Below, piece after piece: positions 42,510 through 50,737 of a DNA stretch of 64,000 bases. The notes below the pieces were generated by a model. That model saw only the letters and a program-made list of their open reading frames with translations. It ran no database searches and was not told the DNA's origin. Within the stretch, counting starts at the first letter, position 1. Every line of letters starts with the position of its first letter. Made by a program: the position numbers and the translations under genes. The DNA is from Palsa-504 sp963800415 (GTDB lineage: Bacteria; Actinomycetota; Actinomycetes; Streptosporangiales; Streptosporangiaceae): assembly GCA_963800415.1 (NCBI GenBank), contig CAWDBS010000062.1:1-64000 (forward strand), given 5' to 3'.

Positions 42510-43256
42510 CTAGGCCAGGCTGGTCACCAGCTCGCGGATCGGCTTACGGCGGCCGGTGAAGAACGGGATCTCCACCCGGGTGTGCAGGCGTGCCTCGGAG
42601 CCCCGCAGGTGGCGCATCAGGTCCAGGATCCGGTGCAGTTCATCGGCTTCGAAAGCGAGTATCCACTCGTAGTCGTTGAGCGAGAAGCAGGGGACCGTGT
42701 TCGCCCTGACGTCCGGGTACTCGCGCGCCATCATCCCGTGCTCGGCGAGCATCCTGCGGCGCTCCGCGGGATCCAGCAGGTACCACTGGTACGAGCGCAC
42801 GAACGGATACACGCTCACGTACGCGCGCGGCTCCTCGTCGGCCACGAACGCGGGAATATGGCTCTTGTTGAACTCCGCCGGGCGGTGCAGCGCCATCACC
42901 GACCAGACCGGCTCGCTGCAGCGGCCCAGACGTGTCCGGCGGAACCGCACGTACAGGTCCTGCAGGTCATCCGGGCTCGACGCCACCCACCAGAACATGA
43001 AGTCGGCGTCCGCGCGAAGACCCTGGATGTCGTAGCAGCCACGGGTGACGATGCCCTTGCCCGCCGCCTGATCGAGTAGCTCGGCCACCTCGGCGGCGGC
43101 ATTGCCGAGACCGCTAGCTTCAAGCGCCACCCGTTCGGCGACCCGGAACACCGACCACATCGTGTAGCGGACCAGCTCGTTGAGATCACGGGCTTTCGGC
43201 TTGTGAGCCGTCTGAAGTTCGTCAGCCATGCCACCATTGTCGGCCACGGCGATCAC
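42510..43256 (-). CDS. hemQ: Coproheme decarboxylase HemQ (ChdC)
   Basis: 248 aa from GTG 43256 (overlapping the hemG stop as GTGA), or 239 aa from ATG 43229. Chlorite-dismutase-fold enzyme: LVRYTMWSVFRVAER, the DFMFWWVASSPDDLQDLYVRFRRTRLGR strand, YVSVYPFVRSYQWYLLDPAERRRML (catalytic Tyr region) and NDYEWILAFEADELHRILDLMRHLR. It converts coproheme III to heme b, the last step of the coproporphyrin-dependent pathway in actinobacteria. It is directly downstream of hemG. Confidence 0.93.
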   Translation of the reverse strand: MIAVADNGGMADELQTAHKPKARDLNELVRYTMWSVFRVAERVALEASGLGNAAAEVAELLDQAAGKGIVTRGCYDIQGLRADADFMFWWVASSPDDLQDLYVRFRRTRLGRCSEPVWSVMALHRPAEFNKSHIPAFVADEEPRAYVSVYPFVRSYQWYLLDPAERRRMLAEHGMMAREYPDVRANTVPCFSLNDYEWILAFEADELHRILDLMRHLRGSEARLHTRVEIPFFTGRRKPIRELVTSLA

Positions 43257-44753
43257 CGGACCGAACTGGCGGTGTCAGGTGACGGGCGGCCGGCCGCGAG
43301 GAACGCCAGCACCTGGCTAACCGCCGTGCGGGCGGTCGCGACACAGGCAGGTATGCCCACCCCGTCGAACGCCGCGCCGCAGACCGCGAGCCCGGGCTGG
43401 GCCGCTATCGCCGCGCGTATGCTGGCCACCCGGCCCAGGTGTCCCACCGTGTACTGGGGCAGCGCGCCGCCCCAGCGGGTCACCCGGGTAGCGGCGGGCG
43501 TGCCCCGCACCCCGGTCGCTGCCGCCAGTTCCGCCGCGGCCAGCGCGGCAAGCTCCTCGTCGGGGCGCTGCAGCAGCGCCTCCTCCCCACTACGGCCGAC
43601 GGAGCAGCGGACGATCTCCAGGGACTCGGCACCGGGCGCGGTCGCCTCGGCCAGGTGCGGCCACTTGACCGTGGAGAAGGTGACCGCCTTGACGGCTCGC
43701 CCGTCCACGGCCGGGACCAGGTACCCGCTCCGGCCGAGGGCGGCGAGGCCGGGCCCGGGAAAGGCGGACCGCGGATAGCCGAGCGTGATGATCGCCATGC
43801 TGGCGTAGCCGATCTCGCCGAATGCCGTGACCGCGGCGGACGCGCCCGGCACGGTCGCCAGCAGGCGGGCCGCCGGCCGCGCCGGGGTCGCGAGTATCAC
43901 CGCGTCGGCGTCGACCTGCTCAGGTGCCGCCGCCGACCCCAGGGTGAGCCGCCAGCCGCTCCCGGCGGGCGCCAGCTCGCGGACCATCGCGGTGGTGCGC
44001 ACCTGCGCTCCGGACGCCTTCGCCAGGTAGCCGGGGAGCATCCCGAGTCCCCCGGTGAGCGTGGTGAACACGGATCCGCCCGGGCGCGGTCCCGCCGCGG
44101 GAGCCGACGCCGGGCCGGGAGTGGGGGGCGGCAGCAGGGACCGCACCGCCTCGGCGAGGGACCGGTGCTGCCGGGACGCGGCCGCCAGCGCGGGCAACGT
44201 GGCGTCGAACGACAGATCGGCCGAACGTCCCGCGTAGACCCCGCCCAGCAGCGGGTCGACCAGCCGGTCCACCACCTCGTCCCCCAGCCGCGCCCCGATG
44301 TACGCGGCGACCGGCACGTCGCCGTCGCGAGAGGTGGGCGGCAGCTCGAGATCCTGGCTGGCCCGGGCCACGCCCTTATCGGACAGCACTCCGGACTTGG
44401 CTAGTTCGTCCATATCGGACGGCACGCCCATGAACTGCCGGCGCGGCAGCGGCCGGAGCGCGCCCAGCGTCCAGATCGCCGACGATGTGGGTCCCGGGGC
44501 GGTGCGCTGGTCGGCGAGGCCCGGCCTCGGCGATCAGCGCGGTCCCTTCCGGGCGGGTGACCAGCAGCGCTTCGGCCCCCTCGTCGACGGCGACGCCGGC
44601 GATCTCGGATACGGACAGCTTGCCGCCGAGCCGCGGCGACCCCTCGAGCACGGTGACCCGCACCGCCTCGTCGCGGAGGAAAAACGCCGCCGCGAGCCCG
44701 GAGATCCCGCCGCCCACGATTACCACGTGCGGCCGCGCGTTCGTACGCTCCAT
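43253..44753 (-). CDS. hemG: Coproporphyrinogen/protoporphyrinogen oxidase HemG (CgoX), frameshifted
   Basis: About 500 aa when repaired. N-terminal FAD motif VVIVGGGISGLAAAFFL from ATG 44753, then LGGKLSVSEIAGVAVDEGAEALL. At about 44521-44525, within a G-run (GCCGGGCCTCGCC), one extra base shifts the frame. The rest reads GLADQRTAPGPTSSAIW... FMGVPSDMDELAKSG to the C-terminal VCGAAFDGVGIPACV. Actinobacterial enzymes of this family act on coproporphyrinogen with HemQ. The gene is essential for heme synthesis here, which favours an indel error over a real mutation. Confidence 0.88.
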
Positions 44754-44974
44754 GCCTCCAGCCTGGCAGACGCCGCCCGGTGCGACGTACCCGGAGGATC
44801 CCGGCACAGGTACCCGATACCCCCTTCGCTACCGCGGACCTGACCGGGCCCCGACCGCCGGCGCCACCGCGCCCTGAGCCGTCCCCGCGCTCGTGACCTG
44901 GGCGCAGCCGGGCCGCTGCGCGATCGTGACCGCAGCCGCGGAACCGCGCGGTTCCCGGCGGCCGTCACAACGGC

Positions 44975-45959
44975 ATGCGGAACACACGGAGCTTGACCCG
45001 CCGCCTTGCGCGGTCCGGGCGCACTAGGCCCGGCGCCGTCGCCGGCCTCATGATCGGCAGCGTCCTGATCGGCGGGGGCATGTTCCTCGCGGGATGCTCC
45101 GCCGACAGCGCGAGCAGCGCCGCGACTTCGTCCGGCGCGGCCGCCAATGCAGCCGGACAGGCCGCGGCGGCCGCTCCCGCACCGGCGGCCAGCGCCGCCG
45201 CCCGGGGCAACCCGGGCGTTCCGGGCGGTACCGGCACCACGGCCCGGCTGGTGCCGGCCAGCAGCATCATCTACACCGCTCAGCTGACCGTACGGGCCCG
45301 CGACGTCAGATCGGCCGCCGCCCAGGCCGCCCAGATCGCGGAGGGCGCGGGCGGCTACGTGTCGAACGAGACCGCTTCTATCAACCCGGATCACCCGTCC
45401 GAGGCCACCGCCAGCGTGCAGCTGAAGATCCCGGTCGCGTCCTACTCCGCCACGCTCGGCCAGCTGGCCAGCCGCCTCGGCACCCAGCTGTCCTTGCGGC
45501 AGCAGGCCCAGGACGTCACCCAGCAGGTGGCCGACGTGAACAGCCAGGTCACCTCGGACGAGGCCGCCATCGTCCAGCTCCGCGCCCTGCTGTCGCACGC
45601 GGGCTCGGTCGGCGACCTGCTCAGCGTCCAGAACCAGATCAACACCGGAAGAAACGAGCCTGGAATCCCTGCAGGCCCAGCAGCGCGCCCTCAGCCACGA
45701 GACCAGCTACGCGACGGTGACGCTCGCCCTCCTCGGCCCGAAGGCCAAACCGGTGGTGCACCGCCCGAAGGCCCCGCCCAGCCTGGCGGGAGGCTTCGGC
45801 GCCGGCTGGCGCGCGCTGCGCGTCACCGTGTCCTGGACGCTGGCTTTCCTCGGCGCGATAGCGCCGTTCGCCGCCATCGTGGCCATCGCCGGATACGTGA
45901 TCTACCGCGGCCGGCGCTGGCTGATACGCCGCAGGCCGACCGCGTCTCCGGGAAGCTAG
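44975..45959 (+). CDS. DUF4349 lipoprotein-like membrane protein, frameshifted
   Basis: About 327 aa when repaired. A lipobox-like MFLAGCSADSAS (Cys about residue 41) follows a basic N-terminus. The DUF4349 domain is IYTAQLTVRARDVRSAAAQAAQIAEGAGGYVSNE... LSLRQQAQDVTQQVADVNSQV. At 45643-45655 one extra G (ACCGGAAGAAACG) shifts the frame. In the other frame are TSLESLQAQQRALSHETSYATVTLALLG and a transmembrane helix (TVSWTLAFLGAIAPFAAIVAIAGYVIY). Function is unknown; an envelope role with a C-terminal anchor is usual. The stop lies in a 22-bp repeat. Confidence 0.82.
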
Positions 45960-46007
45960 GGCCGCGTCTCCGGGCAGCTAGGGCCGCGTCTCCGGGCAGC
46001 TAGGGCC
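45942..46007. repeat. 22-bp tandem repeat (3 units) spanning the DUF4349 stop
   Basis: Units GCGTCTCCGGG(A/C)AGCTAGGGCC begin at 45942, 45964 and 45986. Each contains TAG, and the first TAG ends the gene. The period is not a multiple of three, and the copies are otherwise identical. Confidence 0.9.
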
Positions 46008-46022
46008 GCCCTCGGCGGCCTA

Positions 46023-46040
46023 GGGCCCAGGCCTGGGCCC
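46023..46040. terminator. Perfect 18-bp palindrome between convergent genes
   Basis: GGGCCCAGGCCTGGGCCC, next to a second stem GGCCGCC-CTC-GGCGGCC (46004-46020). Both lie between DUF4349 (plus) and hemE (minus), and either may serve as a bidirectional terminator. Confidence 0.5.
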
Positions 46041-46058
46041 AGCCAGGATCAGGCGGGT

Positions 46059-47112
46059 TCAGGCCGGGGTGCGGGCTGACTCGGCGTGCACGAAATCGGC
46101 GAGCTTGGCCAGCACGCCGGGGTCGGTTTCCGGCAGCACGCCATGACCGAGGTTGAACACGTGCCCCTCGGCGCTGCGGCCGCGGGTCAGCACGTCCCTG
46201 GCTCGCTCCTCGATGACCTCCCACGGCGCGAGCAGGATCGCCGGGTCGAGGTTGCCCTGAATCGCCTTTCCCGGCTCGAACCGCCGGACGGCCTCGTCGA
46301 TCGGGATGCGCCAGTCGACCCCGACCACATCGGCACCGGCCGCCCCCATCAGCCCGAGCAGTTCCCCGGTTCCGACCCCGAAATGGATGCGCGGCACCGC
46401 CGTCGCCTCGGCTGCTCAGCGCGGCGAAGATCCGGCTGGTGTGCGGCAGGATCGCGTGCCGGTAATCGTCCGGGCCGACCGCCCCCACCCAGGAATCGAA
46501 GAGCTGAACGGCCGAGGCGCCCGCCGCCACCTGGATCTGCAGGAATGAGATGGTGATGTCGGCCAGCCGGCCGAGCAGCGCATGCCACAGCTCCGGGTCG
46601 CCGTACATGAGCGCCTTGGTCTTGTCGTGATTCTTGGATGGGCCGCCCTCCACCAGGTAGGACGCGAGCGTGAAGGGCCCGCCCGCGAAGCCGACCAGCG
46701 GCCGGTCGTCCAGTTCGGCCACGAGCGCCCGGACCGCCTCGGTCACGTAAGGCACGTCGCCGGGATCCAGCGGGCGCAGCCGTCCCAGGTCCTCCGGCGT
46801 GCGCACCGGAGTCTCGACCACCGGCCCGATCCCGGCCTTGATGTCCACGTCGATCCCGACCGCGCGAAGCGGGACCACGATGTCGCTGAACAAGATGGCC
46901 GCATCCACGTCGTACCGGCGCATCGGCTGCAGGGTGATTTCCGTGATCAGCTCGGGGCGGGTACACGAATCGAGCATCGAGATGCCCTCGCGCACCCGCC
47001 GGTACTCGGGCAGCGACCGGCCCGCTTGCCGCATGAACCAGACGGGCGTGTAGGGAACTGGCTCTCTCCGGCAGGCCTGCATGAAGGGGGACGTCGCCCG
47101 GGACACGCTCAC
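46059..47112 (-). CDS. hemE: Uroporphyrinogen decarboxylase HemE, frameshifted
   Basis: About 350 aa when repaired. N-terminal signature PVWFMRQAGRSLPEYRRVREG with the catalytic arginines, LFSDIVVPLRAVGIDVDI with the catalytic Asp, then GFAGGPFTLASYLVEGG and QLFDSWVGAVGPDDYR. At about 46398-46425 one extra base shifts the frame (CTGAGCAGCC-GAG). The other frame ends TAVPRIHFGVGTGELLG, DWRIPIDEA, GNLDPA, HVFNLGHGVLPETDPG. It converts uroporphyrinogen III to coproporphyrinogen III. As an essential enzyme, its shift is probably an indel error. Confidence 0.9.
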
Positions 47113-47263
47113 GTCTGGGATCGTCTCACATCACCAGACGGTAGCCGCCAGCAGGACACGCCGTCCGAGATCCCACGAATCATCGCGAGAGCATGCCACC
47201 ATCGGCATCAACTCTTCAACCCCAGCAAGCCCCGTGACGCATCGGACCGAGGAGGTCGCCAGG

Positions 47264-47479
47264 ATGACGCAGCTGAGCAGCGCCCAATTGATGAGGCACT
47301 GCGCCGGATGCAACGAGGAGCGCCTATTCGAGCAGTTCCACGCGGACCCTGCGAGCTGCCCTGATGTGCCGGACGGCGATTGCCAGGAGTGGGCCTGCAC
47401 AGCGTGCGGCGACGCCCTGATCATCGGCCTGCCCGTGCCGAGTTACCTTAGCAACGACAGTACGGCCAGGGCCGCCTGA
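47264..47479 (+). CDS. Small CxxC...CxxC (zinc-ribbon-like) protein
   Basis: 71 aa. Start ATG 47264 follows GGAGG by 8 bases. Two cysteine pairs, HCAGCNEERLFEQF and WACTACGDALIIG, plus Cys in ASCPDVPDGDCQEW, suggest a metal site. I do not recognise a named family. It is divergent from hemE across 151 bp and ends inside a strong terminator. Confidence 0.65.
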   Translation: MTQLSSAQLMRHCAGCNEERLFEQFHADPASCPDVPDGDCQEWACTACGDALIIGLPVPSYLSNDSTARAA

Positions 47480-47510
47480 GCTGTCCGTCCGCTCGGACGG
47501 ACAGCTCAGG
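47475..47510. terminator. Very strong 17-bp hairpin
   Basis: CCTGAGCTGTCCGTCCG and its exact complement CGGACGGACAGCTCAGG around a 2-base loop, then CCCTGTTTCC. The stop codon of the preceding small gene is inside the 5' arm. Confidence 0.9.
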
Positions 47511-47780
47511 CCCTGTTTCCGGCCACATCCGGGCCGGTCGCCTGACGTACTCACCCGCTAGTTAGGAGGCGAGCAGTTGAGGTTCGCGGTTCACAGGCCC
47601 GGCATCCCGGTTCCCTCCCCGCGCAGCCACGGCGCGCCCCGCCGCGGGTCCGCTTACCTATCGCAGAAATGTTCGGTTGTAGCAGACCGTGAACGGAAGC
47701 GGCGGCGTTTCCACTCCGACCTGAAGGCCGGGTCTCCATGCCGTGCAGCTGATGAATCTAGACGGGCTGCGTGAGAACCG
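47511..47780. other. Gene-poor stretch after the terminator
   Basis: No supported gene. Short open frames here have coding-unlike composition. The following gene begins at ATG 47781 with only a weak GAGAA upstream. Confidence 0.5.
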
Positions 47781-48563
47781 ATGAGCGACACGTACGCTCG
47801 GGTCATGAGGTCGACTGACGGGCCAGCGGGTCAGCGCATCACGCGATCACGAGCGCCGAGACGATCGGGGGCGGCGACCGGCGCCGCGGCAGGTGCCACC
47901 ACGGCGACAGGTGCTGACGGCGTGGCCACCGCGCGCGCGTCTGGCGGGGTAACGGGGGAGGCAGGCTCCGCCGCCGAGGCGACCTTCGCGGCGGCGATGG
48001 CGGCCTTCATGGCCGGCCGGGATGCGCAGCGCCGGCCGGACCTGGAGTTCGAGGACGTTCCGGCGCCCAAGCGGCTGGCACCCTACGCCACGGCCATCGC
48101 GGCGACCGTCCAGCGGGACGATACGGACGTGGCCTGGGGACGGCTGGTACTGCTCTACGACCCGGACGGCCACCAGGGCTGGGACGGCTTCTTCCGGCTG
48201 GTCGCCTACGTCCGCGCCGACGTGGAGCCGGAGATGGCAGCCGATCCGCTGCTCGGCGAGGTGGGCTGGAGCTGGCTTTCCGAGGCCCTGGACGCGCGCG
48301 TACCTGGGTACGCCGTCCCGAGCGGCACGGTAACCAGGGTCATTACCGAGGGGTTCGGGGCCAAGCAAGACGAGACTCCGCTGACCGGGTTCGAGCTGCG
48401 CGCCTCGTGGTCCCCGGTCGGGCCGCGCGGATCCGCCGAGACCGGCGATCTGGACGCCCTCGACCTGTCGGCGCACATCGCGGCCTGGTGCGACTGCCTG
48501 TCCACCGCGGCCGGACTGGAACCGCCAGGAACACGGGCCCTGCGGCAACCGGGGCACGGGTGA
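47781..48563 (+). CDS. DUF3000 domain protein
   Basis: 260 aa. An Ala/Thr/Gly-rich N-terminal region (about residues 20-65) precedes a DUF3000 domain: FEDVPAPKRLAPYATAIAATVQRDDTDVAWGRLVLLYDPDGHQGWDGFFRLVAYVRADVEPEMAADPLLGEVGWSWLSEAL... FELRASWSPVG... LSAHIAAWCDCLSTAAGL. DUF3000 is restricted to actinobacteria and usually sits between hemE and ribonuclease D, as here. Function is unknown. ATG 47781 could be 47805 instead. The stop is 10 bp before the next gene. Confidence 0.85.
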   Translation: MSDTYARVMRSTDGPAGQRITRSRAPRRSGAATGAAAGATTATGADGVATARASGGVTGEAGSAAEATFAAAMAAFMAGRDAQRRPDLEFEDVPAPKRLAPYATAIAATVQRDDTDVAWGRLVLLYDPDGHQGWDGFFRLVAYVRADVEPEMAADPLLGEVGWSWLSEALDARVPGYAVPSGTVTRVITEGFGAKQDETPLTGFELRASWSPVGPRGSAETGDLDALDLSAHIAAWCDCLSTAAGLEPPGTRALRQPGHG

Positions 48564-48570
48564 GCGCAGG

Positions 48571-48607
48571 CAGTGAGGCTGGCAGTGAGGCTGGCAGGTG
48601 AGGCTGG
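48571..48607 (+). repeat. 12-bp tandem repeat at the ribonuclease D start
   Basis: GGCAGTGAGGCT occurs twice, and a third copy has one extra G (GGCAGGTGAGGCT). Each contains GTG, so alternative start codons lie in different frames. Confidence 0.75.
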
Positions 48608-49862
48608 CGGGATCGTCCCGCTGCTCGAGCCCCGCGACGGCCTGCCGCCGGTCGTCGAGTCGGACGCCGCGCTGGCCGAGGTCACCGGCAGGCTAGCCCG
48701 CGGCGAGGGACCGGTCGCGGTCGATGCCGAGCGCGCCTCCGGCTACCGCTACGGCCAGCGCGCCTACCTGGTCCAGCTCCGCCGCGCCGGCGCGGGCACC
48801 GTGCTCATCGACCCGATCGCCTGCCCCGAGCTGTCCGATGTCGACGCCGCGCTGCAAGACGCCGAGGCGGTGCTGCACGCGGCGTCCCAGGACCTGCCGT
48901 GCCTGGCCGAGATCGGCTTCCGGCCGCGGCGGCTCTTCGACACCGAACTGGCCGGGCGGCTGCTCGGCTACCCGCGGGTGGCTCTCGGCACGCTCGTCGA
49001 GGAGGTGCTCGGCTTCCACCTGGAAAAGGGCCATTCGGCGGCCGACTGGTCGGCCCGCCCGCTGCGCGAGGAACTGCTCCGCTACGCGGCCCTGGACGTG
49101 GAGGTGCTGATCGAGCTGCGCGATGCCCTCGCGGCCGAACTCGCCGAGCAGGGAAAGACCGAGTGGGCCCGCCAGGAGTTCGAGGCCGTGCTCGCCGCCC
49201 GCCCGGCCCCGGCCCGGCCGGATCCGTGGCGGCGCACGTCGGGCATCCACCGGGTGCAATCCCGCCGCGGCCTCGCCGTGGTGCGTGAGCTCTGGACAGC
49301 CCGGGACCGGATCGCCCAGCTCGCTGACCTGTCCCCGCGCCGTGTCCTGCCCGACACGGCGATCATCGAGGCCGCCCGGTCCTACCCGGCCAACCATGCC
49401 CAACTGGTCAAGATCAGCGGGTTCGCCGGCCGCCAGGCCCGGCGGCACGAGAAGGACTGGCTGGCCGCGGTGGCGCAGGCGCGGGCCAGCGCCGACGACG
49501 AACTACCCGAGACCGCCGGCGGGGCGATAGCGAACGGGCCGCCGCCGGCGCACCGCTGGGCCGAGCGCGATCCCGCCGCGGCCGCGCGGCTGGCGGCGGC
49601 GCGCGCGGTCGTGACGGCCCTGGCCGCCGACAGCATGCTGCCGGTGGAGAACCTGCTGTCTCCCGACGCGCTACGCAGGCTCAGCTGGGATCCCCCGCAG
49701 CCGTGCGACGAGCAGGCCGTGGCCCAGGCGCTCGCCGGCTACGGGGCAAGACCCTGGCAGATCGAACTTACCGCGGAACCGGTCGCCCACGCGCTGCGCG
49801 ATGCCCCGGCGCACGCCGAGGAGGCGACTATGCTGAATGGCTCCGCCGAACCCGAGGGGTGA
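48573..49862 (+). CDS. Ribonuclease D-family 3'-5' exonuclease with HRDC domain
   Basis: 429 aa from GTG 48573. DEDD exonuclease: VAVDAERASGYRYGQRAYLVQL (Asp/Glu), LFDTELAGRLLG (Asp), and HSAADWSARPLREELLRYAALDVEVL (YxxxD). The C-terminal HRDC domain has WTARDRIAQLADLSPRRVLPDTAII. An actinobacteria-specific extension is present to the C-terminus. It processes tRNA or stable-RNA 3' ends. It is preceded by DUF3000 and overlaps the DedA start as GTGA, so it is probably co-transcribed with it. The start is ambiguous because of GTG repeats. Confidence 0.9.
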   Translation: MRLAVRLAGEAGGIVPLLEPRDGLPPVVESDAALAEVTGRLARGEGPVAVDAERASGYRYGQRAYLVQLRRAGAGTVLIDPIACPELSDVDAALQDAEAVLHAASQDLPCLAEIGFRPRRLFDTELAGRLLGYPRVALGTLVEEVLGFHLEKGHSAADWSARPLREELLRYAALDVEVLIELRDALAAELAEQGKTEWARQEFEAVLAARPAPARPDPWRRTSGIHRVQSRRGLAVVRELWTARDRIAQLADLSPRRVLPDTAIIEAARSYPANHAQLVKISGFAGRQARRHEKDWLAAVAQARASADDELPETAGGAIANGPPPAHRWAERDPAAAARLAAARAVVTALAADSMLPVENLLSPDALRRLSWDPPQPCDEQAVAQALAGYGARPWQIELTAEPVAHALRDAPAHAEEATMLNGSAEPEG

Positions 49863-50737
49863 CCGTACCGGTGCTGATGACCGCTGCGGCGCTGACCAGC
49901 AGCCCGCCGCCGCTGCCCGGCTTCCTTAACGCGCTCTCGTCACCTCTGCAGCACTTCGGCGTCTGGGCCATCGGCTTCCTGATCATGCTGGAGGACTTCG
50001 GCATTCCGGTGCCGGGTGAGACGATCCTGATCGCGGGTGCCGTCTACGCAGGCGCGGGCAGGCTCAATGTCGTGGCCGTCGGCGTCGTGGCCTTTTTCGC
50101 GGCCATTATCGGTGACAACATCGGCTTCGCCATCGGGCACTTCGGCGGCCGCGCCCTGGCCCTGCGGTGGGGCAAGTATGTCTTCTTGACCGAAGAGCGA
50201 CTCGACAAGGCCGAGCGCTTCTTCGACCGGCGCGGCGCCATAGTCATCACGTTCGCGCGATTCGTCGAGGGCCTGCGCCAGGCGAACGGGATCATCGCCG
50301 GCATCACCGGCATGCACTGGCTGCGTTTCCTCATCTTCAACGCCATTGGCGCCGCTTTGTGGGTGGGGACCTGGGTCAGCCTCGGCTACCTCGCCGGCGG
50401 CAACATCACCACGATCTACCACTACATAAACCTGTACTCCTACTACCTGCTCATCGGGCTGGCGGTGCTGCTGATCGGCTATATCGGCTGGCGCATCCGG
50501 CGGCGCCGCCGCCACGCGCCACCGCGGCCACCCGAGCCGACGAAACGGATGAGCCCGGAAGTACTAAGCAAACCGCGGAGATCGCGGCGGGCGAACCCGA
50601 AGCCGCCGACATCCGGCCGGGCGAACCCGAAGCCGCCGGAGATCGCGGCGGGCGAACCCGAAGCCGCCGAGATCACGCCCGGCGAGCATGCCGCGGGGCA
50701 GGCCGTCCGGGACCGTCACGCGCCGGACACGTCGTAG
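49859..50737 (+). CDS. DedA-family membrane protein
   Basis: About 292 aa from GTG 49859 (alternatives GTG 49871, ATG 49877). Hallmarks: GIPVPGETILIAGAVYAG, GDNIGFAIGHFGGR, the FARFVEGLRQANGIIAGITGM arginine motif and ALWVGTWVSLGYLAG. Recent work links DedA proteins to lipid scrambling or undecaprenyl-phosphate flipping. The C-terminal tail (about residues 230-292) contains ANPKPP and GEPEAA units from a 30-31-bp tandem repeat. A one-base difference in the repeat changes frame within the tail. Overlaps ribonuclease D as GTGA. Confidence 0.88.
   Translation: MTVPVLMTAAALTSSPPPLPGFLNALSSPLQHFGVWAIGFLIMLEDFGIPVPGETILIAGAVYAGAGRLNVVAVGVVAFFAAIIGDNIGFAIGHFGGRALALRWGKYVFLTEERLDKAERFFDRRGAIVITFARFVEGLRQANGIIAGITGMHWLRFLIFNAIGAALWVGTWVSLGYLAGGNITTIYHYINLYSYYLLIGLAVLLIGYIGWRIRRRRRHAPPRPPEPTKRMSPEVLSKPRRSRRANPKPPTSGRANPKPPEIAAGEPEAAEITPGEHAAGQAVRDRHAPDTS
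50589..50679 (+). repeat. 30/31-bp tandem repeat in the DedA tail
   Basis: The core GGGCGAACCCGAAGCCGCCG starts at 50589, 50619 and 50650. Spacings are 30 then 31, so the unit changes reading frame (ANPKPP to GEPEAA) in the tail. Confidence 0.9.

Noticed and set aside
47577..47774. Small open frame after the terminator
   Set aside because: It has no ribosome site or recognisable motif, and its composition is unlike the neighbouring genes.
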